Assembly (NCBI GenBank): GCA_963978905.1
Contig: OZ022259.1
Span: 52,098,727-52,162,726, forward strand
Reading direction: 5' to 3'
Source of the DNA: Trichostrongylus colubriformis
Lineage: Eukaryota; Nematoda; Chromadorea; Rhabditida; Trichostrongylidae
DNA: 64,000 nucleotides
The position numbers were made by a program, and so were the translations under genes. Under the pieces are notes generated by a model. It ran no database searches. It was not told the origin of the DNA and worked only from the letters and a program-made list of their open reading frames with translations. Below are positions 22,840 to 33,400 of the stretch, in pieces. Each line of letters opens with the position of its first letter. The first letter of the stretch is position 1.

Positions 22840-23448
22840 TAGTTTCTAGCTTCGTCAGCCACAGTCTTATGTTGTTTCTGTGAGCGTTAATAATCGGACT
22901 CTAAGGCTTCTCAATAAAGAGGAAGGCGGAATGTCTAGCCATAAAGAACGAACTAGTCTCATTCCTCATTCTATGTGAGCTAGAAATGTCATTGGCCTCA
23001 TATCGTAGGATCACGTCATGTGAGGCCACCCACAGGGTATCCCGAAAGTCGAGGATTCCCCAAGAGGGCGAGGGGGTCGTATTTGACAGGTGGAATGGGG
23101 AGAGAGTCCTAATTGCGTAGGTTCCAAGAATTGATGAGAAATGCCGTCATCTGAGACGGTTATGTAAGAAATTATGATTGATTCTAAGCGATTAACACCA
23201 AAACCACAGAAATAAATTACTTAGTAATACTATGCAATCGGCAACAGTTTCTGATTTTGTAGAGGTTATGCAGGTGCTGAAAAGGGTCGTATTTGGGTCC
23301 CGTTGAGGGGGGGGGGGTTGTACTGAAGAGGCCATTTTCCTCGACTCCGTGGATGTGACCTTGCCGTCAACTGGCCAGTGAGGTGGGGTTGGGGTGTATG
23401 GCAAGTGCAGCGGTGATTCGTGTGAGATCAGGCCACCTAAGGGCGTAG
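22840..23448. other. Gene-free sequence
   Basis: No coding or RNA gene is recognised. A poly-G run lies near 23306-23318. Confidence 0.35.
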
Positions 23449-24392
23449 GTTGGGACACACGAATCTAGGCCGTGACCCTGTGACAGCCTGTGGCCTTTGT
23501 CCTATAAATAATTCAGACAACTTGTACATGTACAGGGGGTGCCAAAAAAAAGTAATTTTGTCTCGTCCACTTTTACCCCACTTTAGCCGAACTACAGCAA
23601 ATTCTGTTGAGGTATTCACATCCCCAGATTCAAGAGCAGACCTCACTCTATCACTATACTCCGTGGCAGCCTTCTGCACGAGCAGAAACGGAAGCGAGGA
23701 AATAGTGAACAAGATGTGTCACCTCAACTGGGCAAAATCCGAATTTTCGTCGCCCTCGTTCACCTTGCTGAGGTCCGTTCACTCTGGGTACCTAAGGGGA
23801 TTCATACTGGGTGGTGTTCTTTAGGATCCCGTTTTTTCCGGGTTCCCAGCGCCCTTCGTTTCCAAGAGCCAAAACGTGCACTAACCACTGAAACCCCTCC
23901 GGAGGCGGATTCGGGCGTGAAAATGATACTTCGGATCATAGCAGCCTTGTCCAAGCAGCAGGGGCTCTGTGACTTCCATGAACCGAAGGGTCAATCCTCA
24001 GGAAGCCTCCCACAAAAGACCTACCATGGAACCCGGCTCCACTGTTTTAAGGGGACCTTGATACCGTGGGTGCTCCGAAGCCCGACTACGCCGCTTAAAA
24101 GTTCTATATTTTTATGAAAATGAAAGTAGTGAGTCTCAGCTTGTTCCAGCTTTTAGAGGAACATTTCGGGAATATTTTGCCCTAAAATTTTCATTTCTTT
24201 CGCTTCCCTATGTTTTGTATAATTGGGAGATGTGAGCCGTGGGCAAAATTACTTTTTTTTGGCACCCCCTGTAGATCGTGTCCTCCTTGCAGGTCTGTTC
24301 CGTTGTATAGTCAAACTGTCTGAATTATTCATGTCCAGGGCAAAGGTCACAAGCTGTCACAGGGTCACGGCCTAGATTCGTGTGTCCCAACC
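23449..24392. mobile_element. Foldback element interrupted by a second MITE
   Basis: GGTTGGGACACACGAATCTA at 23449 is mirrored by the sequence ending TGTGTCCCAACC at about 24392. The arms share GTGACAG and AATAATTCAGACA blocks. The arms are split by the TA-flanked element at 23533-24271. Confidence 0.65.
23533..24271. mobile_element. Tc1/mariner-type MITE with TA target duplication
   Basis: Ends are CAGGGGGTGCCAAAAAAAAG and its reverse complement, flanked by TA at 23531-23532 and 24272-24273. It is 739 bp. The open frames inside match no transposase that I recognise. Confidence 0.7.
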
Positions 24393-24397
24393 GTCAT

Positions 24398-24508
24398 CCG
24401 GTCACCTAATAGTGGATTTGCTGCAAGAGACGATTGACTCACTATTGATTAACCCGGTCACCTAATAGTGGATTTGCTTCAAGAGACGATTGACTCACTA
24501 TTGATTAC
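24398..24508. repeat. Two-copy 56-bp direct repeat
   Basis: A unit starting CCGGTCACCTAATAGTGG occurs at 24398 and again at 24454 with one or two differences. Confidence 0.8.
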
Positions 24509-24510
24509 AG

Positions 24511-25409
24511 GTTCCTGGCGACTTAGCTGGTCCACCAAGAGAAAGATATAGTCCAGAAGACAAATACTTGTGAGGTTGAATACATAATAATATTGGTGGT
24601 ATGAAATAAGAATAGTTAAGCTGGTTACATCTCCCATTGGATACAATTTACAACTAAGAGCAGAAAAGTTTTATAGAAAAGTTAGGTACTGTAACGATCC
24701 ATGATATAAAGTTTCAGTATCACGAGAACGTTAATTTCGACGTTCATGTAGTGGATTGTGCGCCACTCAACACTGGTGACCTGACCTCTCGAAGCACTGG
24801 TCGGAATAAATGCACGTCACCCGCGTCCCTCGATGGTCTACATTGGCAACCGGCTGTACCGTAAGGTGAGTTCGTCGGTGATTATCGTTTGCGATTTCTA
24901 TATGGCTGCTAGTGGTCAGTGTTGAACTGTTTCGAAGTGTGAGATGAGGTTTGGTGAATGTATCGCAATTATGTTTTTCTAACTCTCTAGACTCTGACCT
25001 CAGAGAAATAAAGTGATTCAGTATTATGGATTTTGCTGCAGAAAACTGACTCACATCCATGCAATGCTAAGCACATGGAGGGTCCTACTTATAACTTTCA
25101 TAGAGATATTTCAATGACTACTCAGTTGACGATGGCTCGAGCCGGAGTATCGCATACAGAGCTCTTGTTATATCGGACTTGTTTCACAGGGAACAACATA
25201 GTTCGGAAGGACAAGGCTCTTAGGGTGTAATGCGGCATTGCTTGAGTACGTGTTACCCTAGTACTACAGGAAAGGCAAAGATGCTATGACTGATTGGACG
25301 TTCTATTGAAGGTAAAGATGAGGGATGACCGGAACATCCATAGCATATACCAGAGGTAATATCTTCACTTATTTGACGCTGAAATTCATTTTCTACTCTG
25401 CTACCATTA
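24511..25409. other. Gene-free sequence left of the tRNA array
   Basis: No gene is recognised. The last ~35 bp (TGCGAGCTCATGTTCATGAGG) is a diverged version of the array spacer (TGCGAGGTCATCCTGGCGA), marking the decayed left edge of the array. Confidence 0.4.
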
Positions 25410-25446
25410 CTTTACTGCGAGCTCATGTTCATGAGGATATTCCGCC

Positions 25447-25518
25447 GGTTCCATAGTGTAGCGGTTAACACCCTGGACTTTGAATCCAGTAACGCGAGTT
25501 CGAATCTCGCCGGAACCT
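25447..25518 (+). tRNA. tRNA-Gln(UUG), leftmost copy
   Basis: It starts GGTTCCA rather than GGTTCCG, so the last acceptor pair is A-C. The rest is a full cloverleaf with anticodon loop CTTTGAA. Its upstream flank is diverged. A at position 7 is, from memory, also seen in other nematode tRNA-Gln genes, so this may be closest to the founder. Confidence 0.8.
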
Positions 25519-25629
25519 AAGTCTTTGCCGAATGATTTTATGGCAAGCCCTTGCCTCACACTGCTTTTCGTGAGCGAGAATTCGCCAGGGATCAATTTTG
25601 CGAGGTCATCCTGGCAATGAAATCCCGTT

Positions 25630-25701
25630 GGTTCCGTAGTGTAGCGGTTAACACCCTGGACTTTGAATCCAGTAACGCGAGTTCGAATCTCGCCGGAACC
25701 T
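25630..25701 (+). tRNA. tRNA-Gln(UUG), canonical copy
   Basis: This is the consensus copy. Acceptor GGTTCCG pairs with CGGAACC over 7 bp, with discriminator T. The D-arm is GTGT/ACAC and the anticodon stem CTGGA/TCCAG. The loop CTTTGAA places TTG at 34-36, read as glutamine CAA. The T-arm is GCGAG/CTCGC with loop TTCGAAT. Internal Pol III boxes are visible as TAGTGTAGCGG (A) and AGTTCGAATCT (B). Most of the 141 copies match this or differ by one or two bases. Confidence 0.95.
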
Positions 25702-25810
25702 GTCTTTGCCGAATGATTTTATGGCAAGCCCTTGCCCCAGACTGCTTTCCGTGAGTGCGAATTCGCCATCGATCAATTTTGCGAGGTCATCCTGGCGAGG
25801 AAATCCCGTT

Positions 25811-25882
25811 GGTTCCGTAGTGTAGCGGTTACCACCCTGGACATTGAATCCAGTAACGCGAGTTCGAATCTCGCCGGAACCT
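25811..25882 (+). pseudogene. tRNA-Gln(UUG) copy lacking U33
   Basis: The anticodon loop reads CATTGAA: the invariant T33 is A, while TTG is kept. The D-stem also has a mismatch (TTACCAC instead of TTAACAC). It is probably a weak or dead tRNA. Confidence 0.6.
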
Positions 25883-27452
25883 GTCTTTGCCGAATGATTT
25901 TATGGCAAGCCCTTGCCCCAGACTGCTTTCCGTGAGTGCGAATTCGCCAGGGATCAATTTTGCGAGGTCATCCTGGCAATGAAATTCCGTTGGTTCCGTA
26001 GTGTAGCGGTTAACACCCTGGACTTTGAGTCCAGTAACGCGAGTTCGAATCTCGCCGGAACCTAAGTCTTTGCCGAATGATTTTATGGCAAGCCCTTGCC
26101 CCAGACTGCTTTCCGTGAGTGAGAATTCGCCATGGATCAATTTTGCGAGGTCATCCTGGCGATGAAATCCCGTTGGTTCCGTAGTGTAGCGGTTAACACC
26201 CTGGACTTTGAATCCAGTAACGCGAGTTCGAATCTCGCCGGAACCTAAGTCTTTGCCGAATGATTTTATGGCAAGCCCTTGCCTCAGACTGCTTTTCGTG
26301 AGCGAGAATTCGCCAGGGATCAATTTTGCGAGGTCATCCTGGCGATGAAATCCCGTTGGTTCCGTAGTGTAGCGGTTAACACCCTGGACTTTGAATCCAG
26401 TAACGCGAGTTCGAATCTCGCCGGAACCTAAGTCTTTGCCGAATGATTTTATGGCAAGCCCTTGCCTCAGACTGCTTTTCGTGAGCGAGAATTCGCCAGG
26501 GATCAATTTTGCGAGGTCATCCTGGCAATGAAATCCCGTTGGTTCCGTAGTGTAGCGGTTAACACCCTGGACTTTGAATCCAGTAACGCGAGTTCGAATC
26601 TCGCCGGAACCTAAGTCTTTGCCGAATGATTTTATGGCAAGCCCTTGCCTCAGACTGCTTTTCGTGAGCGAGAATTCGCCAGGGATCAATTTTGCGAGGT
26701 CATCCTGGCAATGAAATCCCGTTGGTTCCGTAGTGTAGCGGTTAACACCCTGGACTTTGAATCCAGTAACGCGAGTTCGAATCTCGCCGGAACCTAAGTC
26801 TTTGCCGAATGATTTTATGGCAAGCCCTTGCCCCAGACTGCTTTTCGTGAGCGAGAATTCGCCAGGGATCAATTTTGCGAGGTCATCCTGGCAATGAAAT
26901 CCCGTTGGTTCCGTAGTGTAGCGGTTAACACCCTGGACTTTGAATCCAGTAACGCGAGTTCGAATCTCGCCGGAACCTAAGTCTTTGCCGAATGATTTTA
27001 TGGCAAGCCCTTGCCTCAGACTGCTTTTCGTGAGCGAGAATTCGCCAGGGATCAATTTTGCGAGGTCATCCTGGCAATGAAATACCGTTGGTTCCGTAGT
27101 GTAGCGGTTACCACCCTGGACTTTGAATCCAGTAACGCGAGTTCGAATCTCGCCGGAACCTAAGTCTTTGCCGAATGATTTTATGGCAAACCCTTGCCTC
27201 AGATTGCTCGTGAGCGAGAATTCGCCAGGGATCAATTTTGCGAGGTCATCCTGGCAATGAAATCCCGTTGGTTCCGTAGTGTAGCGGTTAACACCCTGGA
27301 CTTTGAATCCAGTAACGCGAGTTCGAATCTCGCCGGAACCTAAGTCTTTGCCGAATGATTTTATGGCAAGCCCTTGCCCCAGACTGCTTTCCGTGAGTGA
27401 GAATTCGCCATGGATCAATTTTGCGAGGTCATCCTGGCGATGAAATCCCGTT

Positions 27453-27521
27453 GGTTCCGTAGTGTAGCGGTTAACACCCTGGACTTTGAATCCAGTAACG
27501 CGACGAATCTCGCCGGAACCT
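27453..27521 (+). pseudogene. tRNA-Gln copy with a 3-nt T-arm deletion
   Basis: GCGAGTTCGAATC is shortened to GCGACGAATC, removing part of the T-loop and the B-box core. Other copies with the same deletion start at 39884, 42075, 44448 and 47552; those four also have TTCAG in place of TCCAG in the anticodon stem. Loss of the B box should stop TFIIIC binding. Confidence 0.7.
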
Positions 27522-30371
27522 AAGTCTTTGCCGAATGATTTTATGGCAAGCCCTTGCCCCAGACTGCTTTTCGTGAGCGAGAATTCGCCAGGGATCAACT
27601 TTGCGAGGTCATCCTGGCAATGAAATCCCGTTGGTTCCGTAGTGTAGCGGTTAACACCCTGGACTTTGAATCCAGTAACGCGAGTTCGAATCTCGACGGA
27701 ACCTAAGTCTTTGCCGAATGATTTTATGGCAAGCCCTTGCCTCAGATTGCTCGTGAGCGAGAATTCGCCAGGGATCAATTTTGCGAGGTCATCCTGGCAA
27801 TGAAATCCCGTTGGTTCCGTAGTGTAGCGGTTACCACCCTGGACTTTGAATCCAGTAACGCGAGTTCGAATCTCGACGGAACCTAAGTCTTTGCCGAATG
27901 ATTTTATGGCAAGCCCTTGCCTCAGATTGCTCGTGAGCGAGAATTCGCCAGGGATCAATTTTGCGAGGTCATCCTGGCAATGAAATCCCGTTGGTTCCGT
28001 AGTGTAGCGGTTAACACCCTGGACTTTGAATCCAGTAGCGCGAGTTCGAATCTCGCCGGAACCTAAGTCTTTGCCGAATGATTTTATGGCAAGCCATTGC
28101 CCCAGACTGCTTTCCGTGAGTGAGAATTCGCCATGGATCAATTTTGCGAGGTCATCCTGGCAATGAAATCCCGTTGGTTCCGTAGTGTAGCGGTTAACAC
28201 CCTGGACTTTGAATCCAGTAACGCGAGTTCGAATCTCGCCGGGACCTAAGTCTTTGCCGAATGATTTTATGGTAAGGCCTTGCCCCAGACTGCTTTCCGT
28301 GAGTGCGAATTCGCCATCGATCAATTTTGCGAGGTCATCCTGGCGAGGAAATCCCGTTGGTTCCGTAGTGTAGCGGTTACCACCCTGGACTTTGAATCCA
28401 GTAACGCGAGTTCGAATCTCGCCGGAACCTAAGTCTTTGCCGAATGATTTTATGATAAGCCCTTGCCCCAGACTGCTTTTCGTGAGTGAGAATTCGCCAT
28501 GGATCAATTTTGCGAGGTCATCCTGGCGATGAAATCCCGTTGGTTCCGTAGTGTAGCGGTTAACACCCTGGACTTTGAATCCAGTAACGCGAGTTCGAAT
28601 CTCGCCGGAACCTAAGTCTTTGCCGAATGATTTTATGGCAAGCCCTTGCCTCAGACTGCTTTTCGTGAGCGAGAATTCGCCAGGGATCAATTTTGCGAGG
28701 TCATCCTGGCAATGAAATCCCGTTGGTTCCGTAGTGTAGCGGTTAACACCCTGGACTTTGAATCCAGTAACGCGAGTTCGAATCTCGCCGGAACCTAAGT
28801 CTTTGCCGAATGATTTTATGGTAAGCCCTTGCCCCAGACTGCTTTTCGTGAGTGAGAATTCGCCATGGATCAATTTTGCGAGGTCATCCTGGCGATGAAA
28901 TCCCGTTGGTTCCGTAGTGTAGCGGTTAACACCCTGGACTTTGAATCCAGTAACGCGAGTTCGAATCTCGCCGGAACCTAAGTCTTTGCCGAATGATTTT
29001 ATGATAAGCCCTTGCCCCAGACTGCTTTTCGTGAGTGAGAATTCGCCATGGATCAATTTTGCGAGGTCATCCTGGCGAGGAAATCCCGTTGGTTCCGTAG
29101 TGTAGCGGTTAACACCCTGGACTTTGAATCCAGTAACGCGAGTTCGAATCTCGCCGGAACCTAAGTCTTTGCCGAATGATTTTATGGCAAGCCCTTGCCT
29201 CAGACTGCTTTTCGTGAGCGAGAATTCGCCAGGGATCAATTTTGCGAGGTCATCCTGGCAATGAAATCCCGTTGGTTCCGTAGTGTAGCGGTTAACACCC
29301 TGGACTTTGAATCCAGTAACGCGAGTTCGAATCTCGCCGGAACCTAAGTCTTTGCCGAATGATTTTATGGTAAGCCCTTGCCCCAGACTGCTTTTCGTGA
29401 GTGAGAATTCGCCATGGATCAATTTTGCGAGGTCATCCTGGCGATGAAATCCCGTTGGTTCCGTAGTGTAGCGGTTAACACCCTGGACTTTGAATCCAGT
29501 AACGCGAGTTCGAATCTCGCCGGAACCTAAGTCTTTGCCGAATGATTTTATGGCAAGCCCTTGCCTCAGACTGCTTTTCGTGAGCGAGAATTCGCCAGGG
29601 ATCAATTTTGCGAGGTCATCCTGGCAATGAAATCCCGTTGGTTCCGTAGTGTAGCGGTTACCACCCTGGACTTTGAATCCAGTAACGCGAGTTCGAATCT
29701 CGACGGAACCTAAGTCTTTGCCGAATGATTTTATGGCAAGCCCTTGCCTCAGACTGCTTTTCGTGAGCGAGAATTCGCCAGGGATCAATTTTGCGAGGTC
29801 ATCCTGGCAATGAAATCCCGTTGGTTCCGTAGTGTAGCGGTTACCACCCTGGACTTTGAATCCAGTAACGCGAGTTCGAATCTCGACGGAACCTAAGTCT
29901 TTGCCGAATGATTTTATGGCAAGCCCTTGCCCCAGACTGCTTTCCGTTAGTGAGAATTCGCCAGGGATCAACTTTGCGAGGTCATCCTGGCAATGAAATC
30001 CCGTTGGTTCCGTAGTGTAGCGGTTAACACCCTGGACTTTGAATCCAGTAACGCGAGTTCGAATCTCGCCGGAACCTAAGTCTTTGCCGAATGATTTTAT
30101 GGTAAGCCCTTGCCCCAGACTGCTTTTCGTGAGTGAGAATTCGCCATGGATCAATTTTGCGAGGTCATCCTGGCGATGAAATCCCGTTGGTTCCGTAGTG
30201 TAGCGGTTAACACCCTGGACTTTGAATCCAGTAACGCGAGTTCGAATCTCGCCGGAACCTAAGTCTTTGCCGAATGATTTTATGGCAAGCCCTTGCCTCA
30301 GACTGCTTTTCGTGAGCGAGAATTCGCCAGGGATCAATTTTGCGAGGTCATCCTGGCAATGAAATCCCGTT

Positions 30372-30443
30372 GGTTCCGTAGTGTAGCGGTTAACACCCTG
30401 GACTTTGAATCCAGTAACGCGAGTTCGAATCTAGGCGGAACCT
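30372..30443 (+). pseudogene. tRNA-Gln copy with damaged T-stem (CTAGG class) and no T4 before the next copy
   Basis: The 3' T-stem reads CTAGG instead of CTCGC, giving two mismatches against GCGAG. Sixteen more copies share this change, starting at 30921, 32202, 32385, 32934, 33117, 33666, 34214, 35678, 36410, 37325, 38239, 39153, 40064, 42255, 44628 and 47732. In this copy's spacer (30444-30554) no run of four T exists at all. Confidence 0.65.
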
Positions 30444-33400
30444 AAGTCTTTGCCGAATGTTTCTATGATAAGCCCTTGCCCCAGACTGCTTTCCGTGAGT
30501 GAGAATTCGCCATGGATCAATCTTGCGAGGTCATCCTGGCGATGAACTCCCGTTGGTTCCGTAGTGTAGCGGTTAACACCCTGGACTTTGAATCCAGTAA
30601 CGCGAGTTCGAATCTCGCCGGAACCTAAGTCTTTGCCGAATGTTTCTATGATAAGCCCTTGCTCCAGACTGCTTTTCGTGAGCGAGAATTCGCCAGGGAT
30701 CAATTTTGCGAGGTCATCCTGGCGATGAAATCCCGTTGGTTCCGTAGTGTAGCGGTTAACACCCTGGACTTTGAATCCAGTAACGCGAGTTCGAATCTCG
30801 CCGGAACCTAAGTCTTTGCCGAATGATTTTATGGCAAGCCCTTGCCTCAGACTGCTTTTCGTGAGCGAGAATTCGCCAGGGATCAATTTTGCGAGGTCAT
30901 CCTGGCAATGAAATCCCGTTGGTTCCGTAGTGTAGCGGTTAACACCCTGGACTTTGAATCCAGTAACGCGAGTTCGAATCTAGGCGGAACCTAAGTCTTT
31001 GCCGAATGTTTCTATGATAAGCCCTTGCCCCAGACTGCTTTCCGTGAGTGAGAATTCGCCATGGATCAATTTTGCGAGGTCATCCTGGCGATGAACTCCC
31101 GTTGGTTCCGTAGTGTAGCGGTTAACACCCTGGACTTTGAATCCAGTAACGCGAGTTCGAATCTCGCCGGAACCTAAGTCTTTGCCGAATGTTTCTATGA
31201 TAAGCCCTTGCTCCAGACTGCTTTTCGTGAGCGAGAATTCGCCAGGGATCAATTTTGCGAGGTCATCCTGGCGATGAAATCCCGTTGGTTCCGTAGTGTA
31301 GCGCTTAACACCCTGGACTTTGAATCCAGTAACGCGAGTTCGAATCTCGCCGGAACCTAAGTCTTTGCCGAATGATTTTATGGCAAGCCCTTGCCCCAGA
31401 CTGCTTTCCGTGAGTGAGAATTCGCCAGGGATCAACTTTGCGAGGTCATCCTGGCGATGAAATCCCGTTGGTTCCGTAGTGTAGCGGTTAACACCCTGGA
31501 CTTTGAATCCAGTAACGCGAGTTCGAATCTCGCCGGAACCTTAGTCTTTGCCGAATGATTTTATGGCAAGCCCTTGCCTCAGACTGCTTTTCGTGAGCGA
31601 GAATTCGCCAGGGATCAATTTTGCGAGGTCATCCTGGCAATGAAATCCCGTTGGTTCCGTAGTGTAGCGGTTAACACCCTGGACTTTGAATCCAGTAACG
31701 CGAGTTCGAATCTCGCCGGAACCTAAGTCTTTGCCGAATGATTTTATGGCAAGCCCTTGCCCCAGACTGCTTTCCGTGAGTGCGAATTCGCCATCGATCA
31801 ATTTTGCGAGGTCATCCTGGCGAGGAAATCCCGTTGGTTCCGTAGTGTAGCGGTTACCACCCTGGACTTTGAATCCAGTAACGCGAGTTCGAATCTCGCC
31901 GGAACCTAAGTCTTTGCCGAATGATTTTATGGTAAGCCCTTGCCCCAGACTGCTTTTCGTGAGTGAGAATTCGCCATGGATCAATTTTGCGAGGTCATCC
32001 TGGCGATGAAATCCCGTTGGTTCCGTAGTGTAGCGGTTAACACCCTGGACTTTGAATCCAGTAACGCGAGTTCGAATCTCGCCGGAACCTAAGTCTTTGC
32101 CGAATGATTTTATGGCAAGCCCTTGCCTCAGACTGCTTTTCGTGAGCGAGAATTCGCCAGGGATCAATTTTGCGAGGTCATCCTGGCAATGAAATCCCGT
32201 GGGTTCCGTAGTGTAGAGGTTAACACCCTGGACTTTGAATCCAGTAACGCGAGTTCGAATCTAGGCGGAACCTAAGTCTTTGCCGAATGTTTCTATGATA
32301 AGCCCTTGCCCCAGACTGCTTTTCGTGAGCGAGAATTCGCCATCGATCAATTTTGCGAGGTCATCCTGGCGAGGAAATCCCGTTGGTTCCGTAGTGTAGC
32401 GGTTAACACCCTGGACTTTGAATCCAGTAACGCGAGTTCGAATCTAGGCGGAACCTAAGTCTTTGCCGAATGTTTCTATGATAAGCCCTTGCCTCAGACT
32501 GCTTTTCGTGAGCGAGAATTCGCCAGGGATCAATTTTGCGAGGTCATCCTGGCAATGAAATCCCGTTGGTTCCGTAGTGTAGCGGTTAACACCCTGGACT
32601 TTGAATCCAGTAACGCGAGTTCGAATCTCGCCGGAACCTAAGTCTTTGCCGAATGATTTTATGGTAAGCCCTTGCCCCAGACTGCTTTTCGTGAGTGAGA
32701 ATTCGCCATGGATCAATTTTGCGAGGTCATCCTGGCGATGAAATCCCGTTGGTTCCGTAGTGTAGCGGTTAACACCCTGGACTTTGAATCCAGTAACGCG
32801 AGTTCGAATCTCGCCGGAACCTAAGTCTTTGCCGAATGATTTTATGGCAAGCCCTTGCCTCAGACTGCTTTTCGTGAGCGAGAATTCGCCAGGGATCAAT
32901 TTTGCGAGGTCATCCTGGCAATGAAATCCCGTTGGTTCCGTAGTGTAGAGGTTAACACCCTGGACTTTGAATCCAGTAACGCGAGTTCGAATCTAGGCGG
33001 AACCTAAGTCTTTGCCGAATGTTTCTATGATAAGCCCTTGCCCCAGACTGCTTTTCGTGAGCGAGAATTCGCCATCGATCAATTTTGCGAGGTCATCCTG
33101 GCGAGGAAATCCCGTTGGTTCCGTAGTGTAGCGGTTAACACCCTGGACTTTGAATCCAGTAACGCGAGTTCGAATCTAGGCGGAACCTAAGTCTTTGCCG
33201 AATGTTTCTATGATAAGCCCTTGCCCCAGACTGCTTTCCGTGAGTGAGAATTCGCCATGGATCAATTTTGCGAGGTCATCCTGGCGATGAACTCCCGTTG
33301 GTTCCGTAGTGTAGCGGTTAACACCCTGGACTTTGAATCCAGTAACGCGAGTTCGAATCTCGCCGGAACCTAAGTCTTTGCCGAATGTTTCTATGATAAG

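Noticed and set aside
23450..24117. Overlapping 124- and 133-codon frames
   Set aside because: They sit within nested MITEs and show no transposase or host-protein motif.
25829..30337. Giant repetitive protein on the minus strand (and shorter minus-strand frames across 30431-50988 and 53746-54306)
   Set aside because: It is the antisense of tRNA-Gln genes plus spacers. The frame stays open only because the unit length is a multiple of three. There is no signal peptide, unique domain or splice structure, and base changes track tRNA structure.
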